Shown here piece by piece: positions 57,433 to 64,000 of a stretch of DNA of 64,000 nt. Under the pieces are notes generated by a model. That model saw nothing but the letters and a program-made list of their open reading frames with translations, had not been told where the DNA came from and searched no databases. The position numbers were made by a program, and so were the translations under genes. The DNA is taken from positions 496,001 to 560,000 of the forward strand of contig CBDCIS010000003.1 in assembly GCA_965217565.1 (NCBI GenBank). Direction: 5' to 3'. The stretch comes from CBDCIS01 sp965217565 (GTDB lineage Bacteria; Chloroflexota; Dehalococcoidia; Lucifugimonadales; CATOSD01). Numbering within the stretch: position 1 is the first letter of the stretch; every line of letters begins with the position of its first letter.

Positions 57433-59331
57433 ATGAACATCAAGACCAACATGTTAGTCGCAATAGCCGCCGTGGTCTTGGCTCTTGGGGTTGCCTGCGA
57501 AACCGCCTTCGAGAACGGGACCGACTCTCCAGACTCTGGGACGCCCCTGCATAGGGCCGCATCCAGTGGCTCACCGTCGGAGATCAAGGAGTTGCTGAAC
57601 GAGGGCGCGGACGTCAACACCAAGGATGGCGATGGCTGGACGCTCCTACATAATGCGGCGGCATCCAATCCCGATCCGGCGGTCGTGGAATTTCTGCTCG
57701 ACCAGGGGGCGGACATTGAGGCCGCAGGTTGGCGGGAACGGACGCCTCTACATCGGGCGGCGGAGTATGGCGAAACGCCAGTGGTAGTGGCGCTGCTGGA
57801 CCGTGGGGCGAACATCGAGGCCACGGACGAGGACGGCTGGACACCCTTGGCATTGGCGTTGCAAGATGACGAGGCCGGGCTGGCGGTGGCCGAACTGCTG
57901 CTGGACCACGGCGCGGACGTCAATGCCGCGAATCCCCTATTTTTCGCGGTGAACTCCAAGAACGAGGCGGCGGTTGAGTTGCTGCTGGATTACGGCGCGG
58001 ACACCGAGGCCAGGGAGCGGGCCACCGGCCAGACGCCTCTGCATCATGCCGTGATGAATGACGCGCTTGCGGTGGCGACACTGCTGTTGGACCAGGGCGC
58101 TGACGTCAATGCCGCGGATGACGTCACCGCTTGGACACCTCTGCATGCGGCAGTGGTTGCCGCGAGTCCGGCATTGGTTGAACTGCTGCTGGACCGCGGC
58201 GCGGACATCGAAGCCAGGGCAGGGACCTACGGCACGCCTCTGTCGGTTGCGGTGGGGGAAATTCGCCCGGCGGTGGTAGAGCTGCTGCTGGACCGCGGCG
58301 CCGACCCCATAGCCAAGGGCTATGGGGTCGTTACGCCATGCTTAATGGCCCGGGACGAGGACGCATTCGCCGGCAGCCCACTATTGGAGCGCCTGTGCCC
58401 CACCCCAGTAGCGACAACCACCCCCGCGCCATCTACAGAACCCGCAGAGATGGCCTTGCAGTGGGTCACTGAGACGCCTTTGCATCAGGCGGCAGTAGAG
58501 GGCTCCCCTTCGGAGGTGGAGGAGCTTCTGGATCGGGGCGCGGACATAGACGCCGGGGTCGCCGTCATCTTGGAGGGCAGACGTTGGGATGGTGTCACGC
58601 CGCTGCATCTCGCGGCGCTGAATCCCGATGCGGCAGTGGCTGGTTTGATGCTTGACCGGGGTGCGCGCATCAACGCCAAGGCTGCCAACGGCTCGACCCC
58701 CCTGCATTTGGCGGTGGCCCTTGGGAATCAGGCGGCCGTTGGGTTGCTGCTGGATCGAGGCGCGGACATAGAGGCGGTCGTTGCCTCCTCCGACCGGACG
58801 CCCCTACATGTGGCGGTATCCACGCAATTCCGTGATGCGGTGATAGTTGAGTTGCTGCTGGACCGCGGCGCGAACACAACGGCCGTGGACTACGCCGGCG
58901 ATACGCCGTGTCAACTGGCCCAGGACCAGGGCGCCTTCACCGGCTCTGCCTTGCTGGAGCGACTTTGCGCCGCGTCGGGGTCAACTCCATCCGGGCGGGA
59001 CTTGCAATGGGTCACCGAGACGCCTCTGCAAAGGGCAGCCTACGAAGGCTCTCCGTCGGAAGTGGCGGCGGTTCTGGACCAAGGCGTGGACATCCACTCC
59101 CAGGCTACCATCAGTCTTAGGGGCCGCGTTTGGGAAGGTGTGACGCCGCTGCATGTCGCGGCGCTGAATCCCAATCTGGCAGTGGCTGGTCTGCTGCTCG
59201 ACCGGGGCGCGAGCATCAACTTCCCAACCGCCGACGGCTTGAGGCCTATACATTTCGTGATTCAGGTGCAGGATGAAGCGGAGCTTGACGAGGTGATTCA
59301 ATTGCTGCTGGCCAGAGGCTCGGAATTGTAG
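57433..59331 (+). CDS. Ankyrin-repeat lipoprotein
   Basis: A 632-aa surface lipoprotein. ATG 57433 has AGGAGG 6 nt upstream; the signal peptide is MLVAIAAVVLALGVAC with lipobox Cys22. About 14 ankyrin repeats follow, each with a variant of TPLHxAA and LLLDRGADIEA. They fall into three blocks. The first and second blocks each end with a similar TPCxxAxDxxAFxGSxLLERLC, and the next block opens with LQWVTETPLxxAA and GSPSEV. The repeats imply protein binding outside the cell. A smaller lipoprotein gene follows. Confidence 0.9.
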   Translation: MNIKTNMLVAIAAVVLALGVACETAFENGTDSPDSGTPLHRAASSGSPSEIKELLNEGADVNTKDGDGWTLLHNAAASNPDPAVVEFLLDQGADIEAAGWRERTPLHRAAEYGETPVVVALLDRGANIEATDEDGWTPLALALQDDEAGLAVAELLLDHGADVNAANPLFFAVNSKNEAAVELLLDYGADTEARERATGQTPLHHAVMNDALAVATLLLDQGADVNAADDVTAWTPLHAAVVAASPALVELLLDRGADIEARAGTYGTPLSVAVGEIRPAVVELLLDRGADPIAKGYGVVTPCLMARDEDAFAGSPLLERLCPTPVATTTPAPSTEPAEMALQWVTETPLHQAAVEGSPSEVEELLDRGADIDAGVAVILEGRRWDGVTPLHLAALNPDAAVAGLMLDRGARINAKAANGSTPLHLAVALGNQAAVGLLLDRGADIEAVVASSDRTPLHVAVSTQFRDAVIVELLLDRGANTTAVDYAGDTPCQLAQDQGAFTGSALLERLCAASGSTPSGRDLQWVTETPLQRAAYEGSPSEVAAVLDQGVDIHSQATISLRGRVWEGVTPLHVAALNPNLAVAGLLLDRGASINFPTADGLRPIHFVIQVQDEAELDEVIQLLLARGSEL

Positions 59332-59563
59332 GCCAACTCCGCCCCTGGCGAGACCCCTCTGGCCCCGGCCATAATGCGACAGTTGACCTGGAAGAGAGGG
59401 GCCTGTCAAGGGAGGAGAAATGGAGGGCGTCACAATCTCGGAACCGGCACAGGGTATGTTGACAGGGACTAAGTTCAAGATTGCGCTCCGCGCGATAGGC
59501 GGACGTGGACGACCGGGAGAGAGCGGCTGCGCGGGAGAGGCTTCTCGGAGGCGCGTGTGGAGT

Positions 59564-60007
59564 ATGCTGAGAAGGTGGGTAGTCCTCGGCGTGCTGGTGG
59601 CGCTGGCCGCTGGTGTTGCGTGCGAAAACCCGCCACCCCCCACGCCGCCACCCTCCACGCCAAGTCCCGGCCCCGTGAGTGACCCCCTGGAAGTGGAGGC
59701 TCTCAGGCAACTCGCCTTCGCATATTGGGAGGCCTTCAACGCCTACGATGTCGATAGGGTGTTGGGGTATCTGGAGGAGGGCTACCGCGAGCAGCGGGGC
59801 GAGGAAATCCGCGACGAGATAGGCATGATCGAGCTCTTTAAGGTGACGCTGGGTGTGAGCGAGGAGACCCCTCCGTGGACAGTCAGCGACGACGAGAAGG
59901 AATTGTACTTGACCATGAAGGAGCCGCTGGGCACACGGCGCATTCGCATGGCCTTCCGGGATGTAGCGGGAGAGTGGAAGATCATATTTGCCGAGGAGGC
60001 AAGATAG
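59564..60007 (+). CDS. Small lipoprotein with NTF2-like domain
   Basis: A 147-aa protein. ATG 59564 starts a lipoprotein signal (RRWVVLGVLVALAAGVAC, Cys20) and is preferred over an upstream in-frame ATG (59420). A Pro-rich spacer (NPPPPTPPPSTPSPGP) leads to a compact C-terminal domain beginning LRQLAFAYWEAFNAYDVDRV and ending GEWKIIFAEEAR, the pattern of NTF2/SnoaL-like cone folds. Ligand and role are unknown. The signal peptide resembles that of the preceding ankyrin lipoprotein. Confidence 0.75.
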   Translation: MLRRWVVLGVLVALAAGVACENPPPPTPPPSTPSPGPVSDPLEVEALRQLAFAYWEAFNAYDVDRVLGYLEEGYREQRGEEIRDEIGMIELFKVTLGVSEETPPWTVSDDEKELYLTMKEPLGTRRIRMAFRDVAGEWKIIFAEEAR

Positions 60008-60011
60008 CTTA

Positions 60012-60863
60012 CTAGATGCTCGCTGGCAGCCGCTTGCCGTCCACGAAGTCCTGGATTGCGCTCGATACGGCATCGGGGCGTTCCATGTACATGTTGTGGC
60101 CCGTGTCCTCCACAGTCAGCACGTGGAATTCGGGTATCTCGGCCTCCAGCGTGTCCAGGAGTGGGTAGCCCTTCTTGCGCTCCGCGCTCACGACGTACAG
60201 CATCGGAACGCCAAGCGCGCGGAACGCCGACCGCAGGTCCACGTAGTCGCCGACGCGCTCCTCCCAACTCATCGTGACCTGCGCCCACTTCATGTCGATG
60301 GAGCCGTCGGGCAGCTTCATCGTCTCCAGCGCGACCACGTCGCGGATGACGTCGTCGCGCCAGCGGCCGGCCGCCGGGTGCTGCTTGAGGAAGGCGTACA
60401 TATTCTCGCGGCTCGGCCAGGTGCGGCGCGGACGAACCGGCCTGTCCGCGCGTGAGACCCTTCGCTGGAACGCCTCGTCAACCACTACCATCGGCTCCAG
60501 AAGGATTAGCCGGCGGAAGGTTCCGGGCAGGCGGTGAGCGACGAGCGTCATCACGACTGCGCCGGTGGAGTGGGCCACGCCGATAGCGTCCCTCAGCCCG
60601 ATGCTCTCGCAGAACGCCGTAAGGTCGCCGGTCCTGTCCTCGAACCGGTAGCCCGTGTCCGTCCAATCGCTGTCGCCGCTTCCCCGGCAGTTGAGGGCGA
60701 TGATGTGGAAGCGGGAGCGCAGGTCTCTGGCTACGGCGTCCCAACTCCTGTTGGTGCGCATGTCGCCGTGCACCAGCAACATCGGCGGCCCGTTGTCTCC
60801 CCAGTCCACGTAGCGAAGCCGGATGTCGCGCACGCTGACGACGTGCTCAGTTGGGGCTGGCAT
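60012..60863 (-). CDS. Alpha/beta fold hydrolase
   Basis: A 283-aa alpha/beta hydrolase. The oxyanion region is MLLVHGDMRTNRSWD. The nucleophile elbow reads GVAHSTGAVV, with Ser flanked by Ala-His and Thr-Gly instead of strict G-x-S-x-G. Asp lies in the strand around MLYVVSAERK and the His in VEDTGHNMYMERP. Its first 12 codons are duplicated at 61750-61786 because of the NYN insertion. It would originally have followed the DHDPS-family gene in the same operon. Confidence 0.85.
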   Translation of the reverse strand: MPAPTEHVVSVRDIRLRYVDWGDNGPPMLLVHGDMRTNRSWDAVARDLRSRFHIIALNCRGSGDSDWTDTGYRFEDRTGDLTAFCESIGLRDAIGVAHSTGAVVMTLVAHRLPGTFRRLILLEPMVVVDEAFQRRVSRADRPVRPRRTWPSRENMYAFLKQHPAAGRWRDDVIRDVVALETMKLPDGSIDMKWAQVTMSWEERVGDYVDLRSAFRALGVPMLYVVSAERKKGYPLLDTLEAEIPEFHVLTVEDTGHNMYMERPDAVSSAIQDFVDGKRLPASI

Positions 60864-60934
60864 GGTTTGCGCGCTCAGTCGAGCAGGTCGAGCTTCTGGA
60901 GAATGGCAGGCAGCTCGCTCTTTTCGTCGTCGGT
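60827..60934 (-). repeat. Left 108-bp direct repeat flanking the NYN insertion
   Basis: Matches 61750-61857 at about 106 of 108 positions. It spans the first codons of the alpha/beta hydrolase gene, the intergenic bases and the last 20 codons of the DHDPS-family gene. Confidence 0.9.
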
Positions 60935-60937
60935 CAC
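60875..60937 (-). pseudogene. 3' fragment of the DHDPS-family gene
   Basis: Encodes TDDEKSELPAILQKLDLLD and a stop, the same end as the intact gene at 61798-62721, but is cut off after 20 codons. It was created by the duplication that flanks the NYN segment. Confidence 0.88.
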
Positions 60938-60962
60938 CGGCTGAACCGCACGAATGTTGCGC

Positions 60963-60991
60963 TTGACAAAGTGGCGAGTGTGATGTAACAT
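60963..60991 (+). promoter_or_regulatory. Predicted promoter of the NYN gene
   Basis: Perfect TTGACA (60963-60968), 17-bp spacer, TAACAT (60986-60991). It lies inside the inserted segment, so the gene appears to have brought its own promoter. Confidence 0.55.
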
Positions 60992-61032
60992 TCCTTTATA
61001 TCCCCCCCTGTCGCTTCTGGTGGCAGGGCAGC

Positions 61033-61055
61033 AAGGCCACCTTTGCGGTGGTCTT
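61033..61055 (+). promoter_or_regulatory. Hairpin just upstream of the NYN gene (possible attenuator)
   Basis: AAGGCCACC (61033-61041), loop TTTGC, GGTGGTCTT (61047-61055): a 9-bp stem with one G-U pair, followed by TTGCATTT. It ends 17 nt before ATG 61073 and covers the place where a ribosome site would be expected; no other Shine-Dalgarno sequence is seen. Confidence 0.5.
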
Positions 61056-61072
61056 TGCATTTCTGCGAAACT

Positions 61073-61744
61073 ATGGCTACTAACATCTACGTTGACGGGT
61101 TCAACCTGTACTACGGCTCGGTCAGAAGATTCCCACAGTTCAAATGGTTGGATCTTGCCAAGTTGTGCGGCAGGCTTTTGCCAAACCACCCAATCGCGAG
61201 AATCAGATACTTCACTGCTCGCGTCAATGCTTCACCAAACGACACACAGGCGCCCTTAAGACAAGATGTCTATCTCCGTGCCTTGAGAACGTTACCCAAC
61301 CTCCAGATCCACTTTGGAAGATTCGCTTCACGGGAAGTTTACATGCCTCGTTCGCCGCTCAAGTATCTCCCCGGTCAGAACAGGCCTGACACCGTACCTG
61401 TTGTCAGAACCGAAGAGAAACGTTCCGACGTGAATTTGGCCAGCTATCTGTTGCTGGATTGCTTCGACAAAGATTTCGATGATGCAGTTATTCTATCCAA
61501 CGACTCTGATTTAACGCTTCCTGTCAAGATAGTGACCACGAGATTTGGCAAGTCAGTCGGCATGATAAACCCGCATCGCAGCAAGCAACTGAGTAGCGAG
61601 TTAAGGAAGGTCACTGCTTTCCAGATAAGATCCATCAACAGGTCAGTCTTGGCCGCCAGCCAGTTTCCTGATGAATTGACAGATGCTGACGGAACATTCC
61701 ACCGGCCCTCTCGGTGGCGACGAGTTCCTTCCCGCCGTCATTGA
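61073..61744 (+). CDS. NYN domain-containing protein (PIN-like nuclease)
   Basis: A 223-aa NYN/PIN-like protein. The first acidic site is in NIYVDGFNLYYG. TEEKRSDVNLASYLLLDCF contributes the second (Asp), and DDAVILSNDSDLTLPV the SNDSD signature that binds metal. NYN proteins are predicted or shown RNases. Base composition is more AT-rich than its neighbours. The gene, its promoter and a hairpin form an 815-bp segment (60935-61749) between 108-bp direct repeats of the host operon junction. The ending RPSRWRRVPSRRH may be partly derived from the junction. Confidence 0.85.
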   Translation: MATNIYVDGFNLYYGSVRRFPQFKWLDLAKLCGRLLPNHPIARIRYFTARVNASPNDTQAPLRQDVYLRALRTLPNLQIHFGRFASREVYMPRSPLKYLPGQNRPDTVPVVRTEEKRSDVNLASYLLLDCFDKDFDDAVILSNDSDLTLPVKIVTTRFGKSVGMINPHRSKQLSSELRKVTAFQIRSINRSVLAASQFPDELTDADGTFHRPSRWRRVPSRRH

Positions 61745-61749
61745 AATGC

Positions 61750-61857
61750 CGCGCACGCTGACGACGTGCTCAATTGGGGCTGGCATGGTTTGCGCGCTCA
61801 GTCGAGCAGGTCGAGCTTCTGAAGAATGGCAGGCAGCTCGCTCTTTTCGTCGTCGGT
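61750..61857 (-). repeat. Right 108-bp direct repeat flanking the NYN insertion
   Basis: The partner of 60827-60934. It includes a 12-codon 5' fragment of the alpha/beta hydrolase gene (ATG at 61786, MPAPIEHVVSVR) that is now cut off from the rest. Confidence 0.9.
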
Positions 61858-62721
61858 GAGCGGTCTGAGCGGGCGCGATACCGTGTCGCTTTCCAGGATG
61901 CCCATGAGCTTGAGCGACGACTTCATGGCGGAGAAGCTGGCCGCGTTCGCGCCGCCGCCCTTGGCGATGCGCGAAATCCCGTTGGCGATGAGCAGCTTGG
62001 CGTCGCACTCGCGCACGGTGTCGGTGTTGCCGGCCTCGCCCGCTTCCCACCCCCTGGAGGCGATGGCGGGCACGAGGTTGGCGATGCCGGGAATTACGCC
62101 GTGAACGCCCACCGAACCCGCCCTGGTGGTGCGGAACACCGTGCCCAGGAATCGCAGCAGGTCCAGGTTGCCTTGCTCGCAGAGCACGTTGAGCTCGGCC
62201 AGCAGTTCCCCCGCGCCGGAGCTGTCCTTGATGCCTACGACCGCGCCCTCGCCGGCCAGCATCGCAACCGTGCCGGGCGCGACGGCCGTCTTGACGGTTA
62301 CGGGGATGTTGTAAACCCAGAGTGGTGCGCCCACGCGGTCCTTGATGTGGCGGTAGTGGTCGAGAATCTCGTCCTGCGCGTTGGGATAGTAGTAGGGCGG
62401 CGTCACCGCGATGCCGTCCAGCCCGCTTTCGCGCACGGCGAGGGCGAGTTCGATGGATAGCTGAGTGCTCGGCTGCGACACGTTGCCTATGATGGGCACA
62501 CGGCCCGCCACCTCGTCAACGACGGTCTCGATGCTCACGATGCGCTCCCTGTCGGACAGCGCGGCGAACTCGCCCGTCGTGCCAGACACCCAGATGCCGT
62601 GTACACCATTGTCGATGAGGTAGTTCACCAGCCGCCTGAGAGAGGCCGTGTCCACACTCTCATCGGAGTTGAGCGGCGTAAGTATCGGGACGATAACGCC
62701 CCGGATGTCTTTTGTGGTCAT
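61798..62721 (-). CDS. Dihydrodipicolinate synthase family protein
   Basis: A 307-aa class I aldolase of the DapA/NanA superfamily. GTTGEFAAL (residues 47-55), Tyr137 in WVYNIP and the Schiff-base Lys165 in VGIKDSSG are all present. Besides DapA, such proteins act as N-acetylneuraminate lyases, KDG aldolases or HOPA aldolases. The arginine that binds the aspartate-semialdehyde carboxylate in DapA is not obvious, so a catabolic aldolase role is at least as likely. It is the upstream partner of the alpha/beta hydrolase gene in the ancestral operon. Confidence 0.88.
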   Translation of the reverse strand: MTTKDIRGVIVPILTPLNSDESVDTASLRRLVNYLIDNGVHGIWVSGTTGEFAALSDRERIVSIETVVDEVAGRVPIIGNVSQPSTQLSIELALAVRESGLDGIAVTPPYYYPNAQDEILDHYRHIKDRVGAPLWVYNIPVTVKTAVAPGTVAMLAGEGAVVGIKDSSGAGELLAELNVLCEQGNLDLLRFLGTVFRTTRAGSVGVHGVIPGIANLVPAIASRGWEAGEAGNTDTVRECDAKLLIANGISRIAKGGGANAASFSAMKSSLKLMGILESDTVSRPLRPLTDDEKSELPAILQKLDLLD

Positions 62722-62761
62722 GGGTTGCTCCTCTATCTTGGCGCGCTCTTGATCAGCTACT

Positions 62762-63154
62762 CTACAGCATGTACGGAGGCATGATTTCGTCCTCCGCTGC
62801 CTTTTCGAGGCTTTGCGAAACGGGGTTGACTTTCATCCTCAGGTTTTCCAGCACTTCGTACCCGATGACAGGCACAGGGCAGACAACCACTATCGCCGGA
62901 GCGGCGTCCTCGTCGATTCGCATCGACGCGCCGTAGCATTCCCGTTCCGTGACGCCCATGGCTGTGACGGTCTTGTGCCGCCCACCGGGCAGTACGGGCA
63001 GGCCCAGCGCGGCGATCTCCTCATAAGGAAGGCCGACGAAGGTGGAACCCGTGTCAACGAGGAACTCGAACTGCTTGGCGACGTTCGGGCCGATGGCAAG
63101 GACCTCTACGGTCGTTCGTCCCACTGCAACCTCCAAGACTCTGGGTGGCGTCAT
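62762..63154 (-). CDS. Retropepsin-like aspartic protease domain protein
   Basis: A 130-aa protein. ATG 63154 is preferred (MTPPRVLEVAVG), though an upstream in-frame ATG at 63184 exists. The active-site motif is FLVDTGSTFVGLP (D-T-G-S). The second flap/psi-loop region is VPVIGYEVLENLRMKVNP, typical of single-domain clan AA peptidases that dimerise. No signal peptide is present. Such proteins are common in Chloroflexota and cyanobacteria as aspartyl protease family members; targets are unknown. It lies just upstream of the DHDPS gene on the same strand. Confidence 0.8.
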   Translation of the reverse strand: MTPPRVLEVAVGRTTVEVLAIGPNVAKQFEFLVDTGSTFVGLPYEEIAALGLPVLPGGRHKTVTAMGVTERECYGASMRIDEDAAPAIVVVCPVPVIGYEVLENLRMKVNPVSQSLEKAAEDEIMPPYML

Positions 63155-63234
63155 TCTATCACAGAGAGGGAGCGCACTCAGCATCCAGACGAGGGGAGAT
63201 GATATCTATAACGGCATTGCCTGCGAAGTCTGGC

Positions 63235-63963
63235 CTAGATCTGGAGCACCTGGAAGCTCACGGCGTAGTCGCAGCCGAGGAGTTCACCGGTGGCGTTGGC
63301 GTTCATGCGCAGGAACATGTCGGGGTCGAAGTCGCGACCTAGGCCGGCGATGTAGGCGCGGTGCTCCTCCAGCGAGGCCACGCCCCTGTCGATGAAGTCC
63401 GTAACGTCCGCGGCGTGGGTCGGCGTGTTTGAGCCACCGATGAAGACCCGCTTGACGCCGTTCCAGGGCTCCAGGCCCTCTTCCAGAAGCTCGGGGAATA
63501 TCCAGCGATTGCCGGCGTCACGGGCGGCGTCGAGCGCGGCGAGGCCGACGGAGCGGTGGTCGGCCATGTTGAAGGCACGCCCGCCCCAGGTGACGTCGAA
63601 GTTGCCGGTGACCAGCGTATCCGGACGATGCCGCCGTATCGCGCGGGCGATGTCTCTGCGCAGGGGGAGACCATGCTCTACTACGCCGTCTGTGTGGTCG
63701 AGGAACTCCACGGTTTGCACGCCCACCAGGGCCGCGCCGCTCCTCTCCTCGTCCTCGCGAAGCGGCCCCGCCTCTTCCGGCGTCATGGAGTCGATACCCG
63801 CTTCGCCGCGCGTCGCCAGCAGATAGGCAACGCTCTTGCCCTGCGACGTCCAGCGAGCCACCGCGCTCGCCGCGCCATACTCGATGTCATCGGGATGGGC
63901 CATCACGACGAGCGCCCTCTCCCAGTCTTCTGGAACGGGTTGAAGCTTGGTCTGTTCGGTCAT
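63235..63963 (-). CDS. PIG-L family deacetylase
   Basis: A 242-aa zinc deacetylase (LmbE/MshB/BshB fold). The zinc motif is VVMAHPDDIEYG (AHPDD with Glu), and the third ligand His is in NMADHRSVGLAAL. Family members remove acetyl from GlcNAc conjugates, for instance in mycothiol or bacillithiol synthesis, or act on other N-acyl sugars. The C-terminus FQVLQI is intact. It heads a same-strand run with the retropepsin-like and DHDPS-family genes. Confidence 0.9.
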   Translation of the reverse strand: MTEQTKLQPVPEDWERALVVMAHPDDIEYGAASAVARWTSQGKSVAYLLATRGEAGIDSMTPEEAGPLREDEERSGAALVGVQTVEFLDHTDGVVEHGLPLRRDIARAIRRHRPDTLVTGNFDVTWGGRAFNMADHRSVGLAALDAARDAGNRWIFPELLEEGLEPWNGVKRVFIGGSNTPTHAADVTDFIDRGVASLEEHRAYIAGLGRDFDPDMFLRMNANATGELLGCDYAVSFQVLQI

Positions 63964-64000
63964 GCGTTACCCCTGGAGAGGCTCGAAGGGCCAAGCCATC

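Noticed and set aside
61643..62050. A 135-aa minus-strand frame across the right NYN repeat
   Set aside because: It is a composite of out-of-frame DHDPS sequence, the 12-codon alpha/beta hydrolase fragment and antisense NYN; not a gene.

Overview
The window is GC-rich bacterial DNA with almost complete coding cover. Gene content points to Chloroflexota, most likely a Dehalococcoidia/SAR202-like lineage. The clues are a DUF1800/DUF1501 pair, an LLM-type flavin monooxygenase beside amidohydrolases and a maleate-isomerase-like enzyme, many small-molecule hydrolases, Pro/Thr-linker lipoproteins, PaREP1/HEPN and VapBC genes, a split transketolase, and an rny-ymdB pair without obvious outer-membrane genes. 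This assignment is inference from gene content only. No rRNA, tRNA or CRISPR array was recognised.

Layout. 1-9.8 kb: a gamma-glutamyltransferase cut by the window edge, a DUF1800/DUF1501 pair, an NHL-repeat protein, and a catabolic cluster (LLM oxidoreductase, unknown protein, amidohydrolase, Asp/Glu-racemase-like isomerase). 10-23.3 kb: dienelactone hydrolase, RidA, an intact IS481-type element, an ABC exporter pair, three MFS transporters, a MetE-like protein, OsmC, a rhodanese-type sulfurtransferase and a 2-hydroxyacid dehydrogenase. 23.5-26 kb: a decayed defence patch with a frameshifted and deleted higB fused to higA, an orphan DNA methyltransferase whose C-terminus is cut off by in-frame stops, and a small ORF. 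26-45 kb: metabolism and core genes, including an MBL hydrolase, a TPP enzyme, a zinc-peptidase-like lipoprotein, split transketolase, ffh, hrcA, a YtcJ-like amidohydrolase, the rny-ymdB-PHP-plsY run, aspS and an aldo/keto reductase.

45-57 kb: VapBC-type toxin-antitoxin genes, some broken; a pyruvate/acetoin dehydrogenase operon (E1-alpha, E1-beta, E2) interrupted by a 172-bp MITE; and an accessory island. The island holds a broken vapC, a radical SAM gene coupled to a methyltransferase-like gene, a diverged 5' fragment of an amidohydrolase gene, an IS5/IS427-like element, and a McrB-N-terminus-like gene that the IS truncates. It ends at the intact amidohydrolase gene and an enoyl-CoA hydratase. 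57-64 kb: two lipoproteins (one with many ankyrin repeats), an alpha/beta hydrolase, an NYN-domain nuclease gene inserted between 108-bp direct repeats, a DHDPS-family enzyme, a retropepsin-like protein and a PIG-L deacetylase.

The most informative structures are small-scale. (i) The IS5-like element and the MITE share 16-bp terminal inverted repeats and both are flanked by TA. Removing the IS in silico restores the reading frame of the host gene, and removing the MITE leaves the E1-alpha stop codon intact. (ii) Two captured nuclease- or defence-like segments, the McrB-like gene and the NYN gene, each sit between long direct duplications of neighbouring metabolic genes. (iii) A dispersed intergenic repeat occurs seven times, always in the same orientation. 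(iv) The SPL-type radical SAM gene and its overlapping or adjacent Rossmann methyltransferase partner are the best candidate for an uncharacterised two-gene system.
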